From Collinsella stercoris DSM 13279 (GTDB lineage Bacteria > Actinomycetota > Coriobacteriia > Coriobacteriales > Coriobacteriaceae), in assembly GCF_020735465.1 (NCBI RefSeq), contig NZ_CP085935.1:1922001-1986000 (forward strand): a stretch of DNA of 64,000 nucleotides, given 5' to 3'. Under the pieces are notes generated by a model, which worked only from the letters and a program-made list of their open reading frames with translations, had not been told where the DNA came from and did not search any database. This document shows positions 17,576 to 24,878 of the stretch, piece by piece. The position numbers were made by a program, and so were the translations under genes. Each line of letters opens with the position of its first letter. Position 1 is the first letter of the stretch.

Positions 17576-18037
17576 ATGGACGAGCAGATTTCTCCGGAGG
17601 CCCAGACCGCCGGCAAGCTGACAGCCCCGGGGCCAAGCCGCGCGCGCCCCGCGTCGCGCAAACACATGGGCGTCGCCACGAGCGACCCCACGTACCTGCC
17701 GCCCGTCAACAACCCCAACGCACCCCAACGCGACCGCAACGTACGCGTTCCCGTGCGAAAAACCACGTATGGCAGTGGCGGGTCCGCGCAGACCGGCGGC
17801 GTCGCGCGGCGTTCCGGCGGCTACATTCCTCCCAGCAGCCCCACGCTGCAAGTCCGCACGAATGAGGGCGGCAGCAACATCTCGCCTGGCCGGAACTATA
17901 TTTCTCAGCCCAAAAAGGGGCACACGATATTCACCTCTCGCCAAGATCGGCAGCGTCGCCGCGTCAAGATCCTGCTCGCGATTCTCGTTGTCGCAACGGT
18001 GGCGCTCGCGCTGTTCTGGTTTTTTGCCCTGCGCTAA
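17576..18037 (+). CDS. Small basic protein with one C-terminal membrane segment, function unknown
   Basis: A 153-residue protein I do not recognise. Residues 1-125 are polar, Pro/Ser/Gly/Arg-rich and probably disordered, with a conserved-looking KKGHTIFTSRQDRQRRRVK just before a single hydrophobic helix (about 130-150) ending in FFALR at the C-terminus, so it would be tail-anchored with the N-terminus in the cytoplasm. The start ATG at 17576 follows an AACGAGGTGTTTT leader with a modest GAGG. It is divergent from purF and followed within 10 bp by a 15-bp tandem array and then the cysteine desulfurase gene on the same strand. Topology like this is seen in small divisome or secretion accessory proteins, but nothing supports a specific role. 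Confidence 0.7.
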   Translation: MDEQISPEAQTAGKLTAPGPSRARPASRKHMGVATSDPTYLPPVNNPNAPQRDRNVRVPVRKTTYGSGGSAQTGGVARRSGGYIPPSSPTLQVRTNEGGSNISPGRNYISQPKKGHTIFTSRQDRQRRRVKILLAILVVATVALALFWFFALR

Positions 18038-18045
18038 TCGCGCTG

Positions 18046-18212
18046 CGCCCATTTGACCCGTGCCCGTTTGACCTGCACCCATTTGACGCGCGCCCGTTTG
18101 CCCTGCGCTTGCTTGTCACGTGCTTGCTTGTCCCGCGCCCGTTTGACCCGCGCCCGCCTACTTCATGCCCGTTTATTTCGCGCCCATTTAGCCCGCACCC
18201 ATTTAATCCCCG
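18046..18212. repeat. Tandem array, exact 15-bp period, 11 copies
   Basis: The CCC(G/A)TTTGACC-like core recurs at 18048, 18063, 18078, 18093, 18108, 18123, 18138, 18153, 18168, 18183 and 18198, always 15 bp apart. The consensus is close to CGCCCGTTTGACCCG; copies differ by 1-6 bases. Because 15 is a multiple of three the frame stays open and would read as RPFDP-like pentapeptides, but these lie upstream of the likely start of the next gene. Confidence 0.9.
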
Positions 18213-18234
18213 CCAATCCTCCAACGGAGAGCCC

Positions 18235-19824
18235 TTGAACGCACAAGACGCCGAACCCTATATTTACGCCGATAACGCCGCCACCACGCTGCTTTCACCC
18301 GCGGCTCTCGAGGCCATGATGCCGTTTTTGACGGACACGTTCGGCAACCCGAGCGGTATTCACCGCGTGGCGCGTCAGGCGGCCGAGGCGCTTGGAGCCG
18401 CCCGCGCTCGCATAGCCGAGCTGCTGGGAGCCGACCGGGCAGACGAGGTGTATTTCACCAGCGGCGGCAGCGAATCCGATAACTGGGTGCTGCGCGGCGC
18501 CGTCCAGCGGTTCCGCGACCTGTACGGCAGCGACGCCACTCCTCGCATCATTACCAGCTCCATTGAGCACCACGCCATCCTGCACTGCTGCGAGGCCCTC
18601 GAGCGCGAGGGCGTCGCAGTCACGTACCTGCCCGTCGACGAGCAGGGCTTTGTCCGAGCCGAAGATCTCGAGGCGGCGCTCATCGCCAACGAGCAGGCGG
18701 CCCGTGCAGAGCGCGTCTCCAACTGCACCGATGCCGAGCGAGGTCTGGATTGCACCGATGCGGCCGGCGAAAGCGCCGCTTGCAGGCCCGTAGCCACGAG
18801 CGCAAAGGGCGGCGGGGAGCACGCAGCCTCCGCAGCCAGCCACCGCTCCGCGCGCAAATCGGGTGACCGCGAAATCGCAGGCGGTCGACACGGCGAGGAC
18901 GACAGCGCCGCCCCCCACCCTCCCGCAACGGCGCTCGTGTCGATCATGCTGGCGAACAACGAGGTGGGCACCATCGAACCCATCCGAGAGCTTGCCACTG
19001 TGGCGCATCGCCATGGCGCTCCCTTTCACACGGACGCCGTGCAAGCAGTGGGCCACATCCCCGTCAATGTTCGCGAGCTTGGCGTCGACGCGCTCTCGCT
19101 CTCGGCCCACAAGTTCCACGGACCTCGAGGCGTGGGTGCCCTGTACCTGCGCGATGGCTTTTCCATACCGCCGCTCATCGCCGGAGGCGCGCAAGAGCGG
19201 GGCGAGCGCGCGGGCACCGAGAACCTTGCGGGCATCACCGGCATGGCCGCTGCGCTCGAAGAGGCAGTTCGTAGTCTCGCTCGGAACACCCAACGGGTGT
19301 CCGCCGCGCGCGATGAACTCGTGCAGCACATCCTCGCTTCGTGCAAGGGCGTGCGCCTCACCGGCGCACCCTGCGCAGACGCGGCGGGGGCCGCAGGTGG
19401 CCACGCGCTCACGACCTTGAGCTTCGTCATCGCAGCCGCTCCAGAAACAAACCCCGTCGCTACTGCCGTCGGCGCCTCAGAAGCCAACCCCGACGTCAGC
19501 CTCCCGGGAATCGCAGCCGGCCGCCGTACGCCCGACCGCCTGCCCTCCATCGCATCATTTTCCTGCGACAACATCGACGGTGAGCTGCTCGTCGTGCTCC
19601 TCGACCGCGCAGGAGTCGCCGCCGCAACGGGATCAGCCTGCTCGACCGGCTCCACTGAGCCCTCGCACGTGCTCACCGCCATGGGCCTTTCCCCCAGCAG
19701 CGCACGCGGCGCGCTGCGCCTCTCGCTGTCTGAAGCCATTACGCGCGAAGAGCTTGACCTGCTCAAGCAGCGCATCCCCGCTGCCATCAAACGCGCCCAC
19801 CTCATGAGCGGCATTGGAGCATAA
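18235..19824 (+). CDS. Cysteine desulfurase (NifS/IscS family) with low-complexity insertions
   Basis: A 529-residue PLP enzyme that takes sulfur from cysteine for Fe-S clusters or thio-tRNA. The start is taken as TTG at 18235 with GGAGA 4 nt upstream and family sequence (IYADNAATTLL) beginning 11 residues later; a frame extending to 18109 runs through the 15-bp array. PLP lysine K293 (SAHKFHG) and catalytic C469 (SACSTGS) are intact. The usual length is 380-400. About 78 extra Ala/Glu/Arg-rich residues (153-230) sit between EDLEAALIAN and ALVSIMLANNEVG, where E. coli IscS has only a few. A second insertion of about 40 residues (VIAAAPETNPV onward) precedes IASFSCDNIDGELL. Both fall at surface loops, so activity is plausible. 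No thiI, mnmA or iscU is adjacent. Confidence 0.92.
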   Translation: MNAQDAEPYIYADNAATTLLSPAALEAMMPFLTDTFGNPSGIHRVARQAAEALGAARARIAELLGADRADEVYFTSGGSESDNWVLRGAVQRFRDLYGSDATPRIITSSIEHHAILHCCEALEREGVAVTYLPVDEQGFVRAEDLEAALIANEQAARAERVSNCTDAERGLDCTDAAGESAACRPVATSAKGGGEHAASAASHRSARKSGDREIAGGRHGEDDSAAPHPPATALVSIMLANNEVGTIEPIRELATVAHRHGAPFHTDAVQAVGHIPVNVRELGVDALSLSAHKFHGPRGVGALYLRDGFSIPPLIAGGAQERGERAGTENLAGITGMAAALEEAVRSLARNTQRVSAARDELVQHILASCKGVRLTGAPCADAAGAAGGHALTTLSFVIAAAPETNPVATAVGASEANPDVSLPGIAAGRRTPDRLPSIASFSCDNIDGELLVVLLDRAGVAAATGSACSTGSTEPSHVLTAMGLSPSSARGALRLSLSEAITREELDLLKQRIPAAIKRAHLMSGIGA

Positions 19825-20371
19825 GCAAAGCGTCACGCGCACGACGCCCCGTTGAGGAGCCCAAAGCTCCATATTCGATACGCATTGAACAGAGTTTGAC
19901 GTGCAACGGACGCCGCTTGACACTCGCTGGGCGCTGTTGGGCGCACCGCCTGTCGGGCACCGGGCGCCGCAGGACACCCATTGAACTCTGCTCGGCATGC
20001 ACCAAACGCTACCCGGCGCACGTCGAACATTGTTTAACCCGCGTGAACACGCGATGCCATTGGAAAACAACGCTCGCGACGCCCGCGGCGGGCGTTTTGC
20101 CACGCCTCTAGTCGTACGCCCGCCGTTTTACCTACACATTTGTTGAGGCCAATTCGACGGTCTCGCAGAGTTGCAAATTACAATAACGCCTTTACCTGCG
20201 CTTTTCGTAAAGCATGCGGCGACTTTCGCCCACCACAGCGATTTTCGTCTCAACAAATGCGCGGATAATTTCGGCACCCTTCCGCAAGCCACGAGGAACA
20301 CGGGCGCAAAATGCGGGTCGCAAGCCGCCCACAACACCAAAAACAGCACGATCCTGAGGGCACACACGCAA
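19825..20371. other. Gene-free region with irregular repeats and an inverted repeat
   Basis: No coding sequence is supported here. From 19880 to 20035, short phrases such as CATTGAAC and GCGCAC recur irregularly. A hairpin ACGCCCG-CGG-CGGGCGT with TTTT lies at 20079-20098 and may end the desulfurase transcript. An 11-bp perfect inverted repeat, CATTTGTTGAG at 20137-20147 and its complement at 20249-20259, encloses about 100 bp with partial inner complementarity. Confidence 0.55.
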
Positions 20372-20410
20372 AAGGCGGGCCGTGCGCCATTACGGTGCAC
20401 GGCCCGCCTT
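20372..20410 (-). terminator. Intrinsic terminator of the phosphoglucomutase gene
   Basis: A 14-bp perfect stem, AAGGCGGGCCGTGC (20372-20385) with its complement at 20397-20410, is followed on the minus strand by a short T run. It lies about 100 bp downstream of the mutase stop. Confidence 0.82.
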
Positions 20411-20508
20411 CTATTACCTATGCACAACGCCCGGCACAAGCTGCAGCCCGCAGGCGCAAACTCGCACGCGACCAGGAGCGCGAACACGCCCATGGCCGGG
20501 CACTCGCC

Positions 20509-22203
20509 TTAGGACAGCAGCTTGCGGCCGTCCTCCTCGATGGCGTCGATGAGCGCATCGGCGGCGGCAGCGTCCTCGCCCTTGGCAAAGATGTAGAGCT
20601 TGATCTTGGGCTCGGTGCCGGAGGGACGCACGATGGCCTTGTTGCCGCCCTCGAGGTCGAACTCGATAACGTCGGCCTTGGGCAGGCCGTTCACGCAGGT
20701 CGCGTAGTCCACGACCGCCTCGACCTTGGCGCCGGCGATCTCAGAGGGGGCCTCAGCGCGCAGGGCTTTCATGATACCGGCCATCTTGGCGGCGCCGTCG
20801 GCGCCGGGATAACTCAGCGAGACGGTCTTGTTGTGATAGTAGCCGTACTTCTCATACAGCGCGCGCATGGCCTGAACCAGGTTGAGGCCCTGCAGCTTGT
20901 AGTACTGGGCCATCTGGCAGATGAGCATGGAGGCGTTGACGGCGTCCTTGTCGCGCACATGGTCACCGGACAGGTAGCCGTAGCTCTCCTCAAAGCCAAA
21001 GATGAAGCGGTCGACCTCACCGGCGTCGGACAAGCCGGTGATGATGTCGCCGATGTACTTGAAGCCAGTCAGGCAACGGCGCAGTTCAAAGCCGTACTCA
21101 TCGGCCAGAGCGTCGACCATGGCGGAGGACACGATGGTGGTGACGGCGACCTTGCGGGAGAGATCCTCGCCACGCTCGGCGCGCATCTTGCAGATGTAGT
21201 CGAGCAGCAGCACGCCCATCTCGTTACCGGTGAGCAGCGTGTAGTCGTCGCCATCGGCGCAGGCCACGCCCACGCGGTCGGCGTCGGGGTCGGTGGCCAG
21301 CAGCAGGTCGGGCTTGACCTCCTGGCACAGGTCGATGCCCTTCTGCATGGCCTCGCGGATCTCGGGGTTGGGGTACGGGCAGGTGGGGAAGTCGCCGTCG
21401 GGATCCTTCTGCTCGGGCACGATGGTGATGTCGGTCACGCCCACCTTGTTGAGCACCTTGGTGACCGGGATCAGGCCCGTGCCGTTGAGCGGCGTGTACA
21501 CGAGCTTGAGCGGCGCGTTGGCGATCTGCTCGGGCGTGAGGTTGCTCACGGACTTGTCCGCCACGGCGTCGTAGTAGGCGTCGAGCACCTCGTCGCCGAT
21601 CCACTTGACCAGACCCTGCTCCACGGCCTCGTCAAAGTCCATGGTCTTGACGTCGTGGAACGGGTCGCAGGCGTTCATGGCGGCCGAGATGGCGTCGGCG
21701 GCCTCGCTGGTGATCTGGCAGCCGTCGGGACCGTAGGCCTTGTAGCCGTTGTACGCGGCGGGGTTGTGGCTAGCGGTCATGCAGATGCCGCCAGAGCACT
21801 TAAGGTAACGGGTGGCCCAGGACAGCGTGGGCACCGGGGAGATCTTGGGGTACACGTACGAGGTCACGCCGTTGGCGGCAAGGATCGCCGCGGTGGTCTT
21901 GACGAACAGCTCGCCCTTGTTGCGGCTGTCGCGCGCGATGGCCACGGTGGGGTTCTCGAAGTTCTTGACCAGGTAGTCGGCAAAGCCCTGGGTGGCGCGA
22001 CCGACCGTGTAGATGTTCATGCGGTTGGTGCCGGCGCCCAGCGTGCCACGCAGGCCCGCGGTGCCGAACGCGAGCTCCTGGAAGAACGCGTCGGTGATGG
22101 CGTCCTCGTCGCCCGCCTCCCGCATCGCCTTGAGCTCGCCGAGCAGCTCTTCATCGGTGACGTTCTCGATCCATGTATCGAGAAGCTCATGCACATCAGC
22201 CAT
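20509..22203 (-). CDS. Phosphoglucomutase/phosphomannomutase
   Basis: A 564-residue cytoplasmic alpha-D-phosphohexomutase interconverting glucose-1-phosphate and glucose-6-phosphate (or the mannose forms), feeding cell-wall sugar nucleotides. Four family sites are visible: the phosphoserine loop TASHNP near residue 143, the metal loop DPDADR near 303, the sugar loop FGFEESYGYL near 397 and the phosphate loop RPSGTEPKIK near 535. Length matches the PgcA type of Gram-positives. The ATG at 22203 follows GGGAAAGG; a longer frame to 22299 has no RBS or homology. It is monocistronic, with a strong terminator downstream and a 17-bp tandem array upstream. Confidence 0.94.
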   Translation of the reverse strand: MADVHELLDTWIENVTDEELLGELKAMREAGDEDAITDAFFQELAFGTAGLRGTLGAGTNRMNIYTVGRATQGFADYLVKNFENPTVAIARDSRNKGELFVKTTAAILAANGVTSYVYPKISPVPTLSWATRYLKCSGGICMTASHNPAAYNGYKAYGPDGCQITSEAADAISAAMNACDPFHDVKTMDFDEAVEQGLVKWIGDEVLDAYYDAVADKSVSNLTPEQIANAPLKLVYTPLNGTGLIPVTKVLNKVGVTDITIVPEQKDPDGDFPTCPYPNPEIREAMQKGIDLCQEVKPDLLLATDPDADRVGVACADGDDYTLLTGNEMGVLLLDYICKMRAERGEDLSRKVAVTTIVSSAMVDALADEYGFELRRCLTGFKYIGDIITGLSDAGEVDRFIFGFEESYGYLSGDHVRDKDAVNASMLICQMAQYYKLQGLNLVQAMRALYEKYGYYHNKTVSLSYPGADGAAKMAGIMKALRAEAPSEIAGAKVEAVVDYATCVNGLPKADVIEFDLEGGNKAIVRPSGTEPKIKLYIFAKGEDAAAADALIDAIEEDGRKLLS

Positions 22204-22339
22204 GGTTCTACCTTTCCCAATCCAACTTGCCGTGCGAAGCACGCCAAAAACGGACACGAATACTTGCATCATACGCCCCCACGATGCCCCCGGGCGCACT
22301 TTCCCGTCCGTAGCGTAGATTTATCGGCGAGGGGCGGCG

Positions 22340-22556
22340 GTCCATCGGGGTCGAGGCGCGTGTCCGTGTGCGGCGGGCGTCCAAACGAGGCGCGTGTCCA
22401 ATCCGAGCGCACGTCCAAGCGAGGTGCGTGTCCAATCGTGGCGCGTGTCCAAATCGAGCGTACGCCCAAGCGAGACATGCGTCCAATCGAAGTGCGCCCA
22501 GCCGCAGCGCACGTCCAATCGCGGCCCATCCCCAATCGCGCTCATGTCCAATGTGT
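22340..22556. repeat. Tandem array, exact 17-bp period, about 11-12 copies
   Basis: GTCC-type cores occur at 22362, 22379, 22396, 22413, 22430, 22447, 22464 and 22481, all exactly 17 bp apart, with more decayed copies at about 22340, 22513, 22530 and 22546. The consensus is close to GTCCAATCGAGGCGCGT. It lies between the divergent mutase and pyridoxamine kinase genes. Confidence 0.9.
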
Positions 22557-22647
22557 AAAACAAGGCCGCCTTCTTCTGCAAGCCATGCAGGGTGCTACCC
22601 TGTTTGACTGTACGCTGGTCCATAAGTCCGCGGAAAGGAATCGAATC

Positions 22648-23514
22648 ATGACCAAACTCTATCAGCGCAAGGGCGCGTACATCCCGCGCGTCGCGGCCGT
22701 GCACGACATGTGCGGCTACGGCAAATGTTCGCTCGGCGTTGCCATCCCGGTGCTCAGCGCCGCCGGCGTCGACGTGTGCCCCGTGCCCACCGCCCTGTTC
22801 AGCGCCCACACCAAGTATCCCGTCTTCCACATGCACGACACCACCAGCATGCTCGAGGCCTACCTCGACGCGTGGCGCGAGGAGAACGTCGACCTCGACG
22901 GCGTGTACTCGGGTTTCCTCGGCTCCGCTGAGCAGGTTACCGTGATCCAGCGTCTGTACCGCGAGTACCCGGGCGCCCTGCGCATCGTTGACCCCGTGAT
23001 GGGCGACGGCGGCGTGAAGTACCCCACCTACACCGATGAGCTGTGCGAGGCCATGGCCGGCCTGGTGAGCGGCGCCGACGTGCTCACGCCCAACCTCACC
23101 GAAGCCTCGATTCTCACCGGCATCCCCTATAAGGGCCAGGATGTCTCGCTCGATTTTGTGCAGAAGAACGCCAGCGCCCTGCTCGACATGGGCGCCAAGA
23201 CGGTCGTCATCAAGGGTGTGGTGCACGAGGGCGAGCAGGTCATTCGCAACTACCTTGCCAGCGCGGCGGACGGCGGTGAGGTCGAGGAAGTCGTCAGCGA
23301 GCTGCTCCCCTACATGCTGCACGGCACCGGCGACCTGTTTGCCAGCGCGCTCACCGCGGCGATTTTCACCGGCCGCACCACGCGCGAGGCCGTCGAATTC
23401 GCCGGCGAACTGGTGCGCGACGCCATGCGCGTCACGCTTGAGCAACCCGATTTTGAGATGCGCGGCGTCTCGTTCGAGCCCACCCTGGGCAAGGTGGCCG
23501 CACTGCTGAGCTAG
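22648..23514 (+). CDS. Pyridoxamine kinase (PdxK/PdxY type)
   Basis: A 288-residue ribokinase-fold enzyme that phosphorylates pyridoxal or pyridoxamine in vitamin B6 salvage. The N-terminus (VAAVHDMCGYGKCSLGVAIPVLSAAG) and the middle (IVDPVMGDGG near residue 112) are typical, and the anion-hole and catalytic Asp motif is HGTGDLFASALTAAI near 230-245. The substitution of CGYGKCSL for the usual SGYGRCSL-like sequence is common in Gram-positive pyridoxamine kinases. The ATG at 22648 follows GGAAAGGA. It is a single gene, with several hairpins downstream. It would supply PLP for enzymes such as the cysteine desulfurase encoded nearby, though no direct link is shown. Confidence 0.92.
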   Translation: MTKLYQRKGAYIPRVAAVHDMCGYGKCSLGVAIPVLSAAGVDVCPVPTALFSAHTKYPVFHMHDTTSMLEAYLDAWREENVDLDGVYSGFLGSAEQVTVIQRLYREYPGALRIVDPVMGDGGVKYPTYTDELCEAMAGLVSGADVLTPNLTEASILTGIPYKGQDVSLDFVQKNASALLDMGAKTVVIKGVVHEGEQVIRNYLASAADGGEVEEVVSELLPYMLHGTGDLFASALTAAIFTGRTTREAVEFAGELVRDAMRVTLEQPDFEMRGVSFEPTLGKVAALLS

Positions 23515-23516
23515 CG

Positions 23517-23568
23517 CTTTGCAGGGAGCCGCGCGGCGCGGGGGGGCACGTCCCTGCATCCTGCAAAG
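23517..23568 (+). terminator. Hairpin after the pyridoxamine kinase gene
   Basis: CTTTGCAGG (23517-23525) pairs with CCTGCAAAG (23560-23568), and GCAGGGA can alternatively pair with TCCCTGC at 23551-23557. There is no T run. It starts 3 bp after the stop codon. Confidence 0.5.
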
Positions 23569-23763
23569 GGCAACGCGATGCGAGGGAAGGTGTTCCTGCA
23601 CGCCTCGCGCCTAGAGCTCCCATCGCTCGACACGACCCTCCCTGACAGCACGGGGGACACAGCGGCATACGAGCACCTCGGCGTGCAGGTCGAACCTGCG
23701 GAAACAGCAAAGAAAGCTCACCTGCCCCACACGCCGCGCAGGCAAGAGAGCCCTACCGCACGA

Positions 23764-23801
23764 AAAACCCGCCCCGAGAGTTAACTCTCGGGGCGGGTTT
23801 T
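23764..23801. terminator. Bidirectional terminator (38-bp perfect palindrome)
   Basis: AAAACCCGCCCCGAGAGTT at 23764-23782 is followed at once by its exact reverse complement to 23801, giving A and T tracts on both sides. It separates the convergent kinase and hypothetical membrane-protein genes. Confidence 0.85.
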
Positions 23802-23818
23802 CGCACGACACGGCCCAA

Positions 23819-23900
23819 ACGCGACGCGAGAGCTACCTTTCGCGTCGCGTTTCACGCCGAACAAGACAAAAGATGCCTCGAGAGGTAACTCTCGAGGCAT
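23819..23900 (-). terminator. Two further hairpins after the hypothetical membrane-protein gene
   Basis: ACGCGACGCG (23819-23828) pairs with CGCGTCGCGT (23841-23850), and a 12-bp stem ATGCCTCGAGAG (23873-23884) pairs with 23889-23900, followed on the minus strand by CTTTT. The second is a good intrinsic terminator for the minus-strand gene ending at 23982. Confidence 0.7.
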
Positions 23901-23981
23901 TTCAGCAACAGGTCATCAGGCGGCGACAGAGGGGCAAAGCCGCCCGCCCCCCCTCACGCATGCTCGCGGGCGCGCCCTCTT

Positions 23982-24875
23982 TTACACATCGCCGAACAGG
24001 GACTGCTCCTCATCGATTTCCGCCTGCGATGCTCCGGGGTTCTCGGTCAACGAGCTCACGGAGTTCACCTGCTCCTGAATCGCCTCGGCGAGGTCGTCGT
24101 CCATGCCGATGATCTTGAGCTCCCAGTCGATATTTGCGGGAACGCTCGACTGCGACTTGGTCCACACGAACGTCAGCATCGCACGGCGCGCACCTCGCGC
24201 CGGGATAAATCCGAACAGGCTGTCGTGCCGAAACGCCCCGGACTCGTCCACGAGCGCGTACACGTTGTACACCACGCGGTTGATCTTCTCATTCAACAGC
24301 GCATTCGTCGCCAGGGCGCTCGCCTGGATCTGCGAGTTCGACAGCAGCTCGAGCTCGTTGCGGGAGTCCGTGTCCACCACAGACACCTCGACCACGCCAG
24401 TTTTCTCGCTCGCCTCATCGACGGTAAAATCCTGCGGGAACTGCGTAAAGCCGTTGCCCCACTCCACGCCCGACTCCATGGCGTGCTCCACCGTCTCGCT
24501 GTTCGTGCGGTCGGAGAGGTTCGCCGTGTTCAGGCGCCGGCTCACGCCGTATACGATCTGCATGCCCAGCACAAACACGAACACGCCCAGGATCACCACG
24601 ACCGCCGTACGCGAGATGGTCTTTCCCACCTGCGAACCGGAGGGGTCCTGCTCAGACAGCGGGTCGATCTTGCCCGCGCGGGCACGGGAGCGCTCGTGGT
24701 CCGCCGCCTCGCGCTCGGCGACCGCCGTGGCACCGGCCGTGCGCCGCATGAACAGACGGCGCTTGGCACGGCCCTCGCGAGCCGCCGCGCGATCGGGATC
24801 GAGCACGCCCGAGGCGTCGAGCTCGGAAAACAGCTCTTCCGCCTCATCCGGGGTCATGTTGTGCCTTTTGCTCAT
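23982..24875 (-). CDS. Hypothetical single-pass membrane protein
   Basis: A 297-residue protein I cannot assign. Residues 1-90 are charged and helical (TPDEAEELFSELDASG, then Arg-rich), probably cytoplasmic. One membrane segment spans about 88-110 (AVVVILGVFVFVLGMQIVYGV). The remaining 190 residues would be extracytoplasmic, with a beta-rich centre (VVEVSVVDTDSRNELELL, VVYNVYALVDESG, RRAMLTFVWTKSQ) and an acidic C-terminus. It starts 3 bp after the ABC exporter stop codon, so it is cotranscribed with it and may be an accessory or unrelated envelope protein. The start at 24875 is uncertain; an ATG six codons later is also possible. Confidence 0.7.
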   Translation of the reverse strand: MSKRHNMTPDEAEELFSELDASGVLDPDRAAAREGRAKRRLFMRRTAGATAVAEREAADHERSRARAGKIDPLSEQDPSGSQVGKTISRTAVVVILGVFVFVLGMQIVYGVSRRLNTANLSDRTNSETVEHAMESGVEWGNGFTQFPQDFTVDEASEKTGVVEVSVVDTDSRNELELLSNSQIQASALATNALLNEKINRVVYNVYALVDESGAFRHDSLFGFIPARGARRAMLTFVWTKSQSSVPANIDWELKIIGMDDDLAEAIQEQVNSVSSLTENPGASQAEIDEEQSLFGDV

Positions 24876-24878
24876 TGC

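Noticed and set aside
20171-20512. 113-residue frame upstream of the phosphoglucomutase end
   Set aside because: It spans the strong mutase terminator and has no coding bias or family match.
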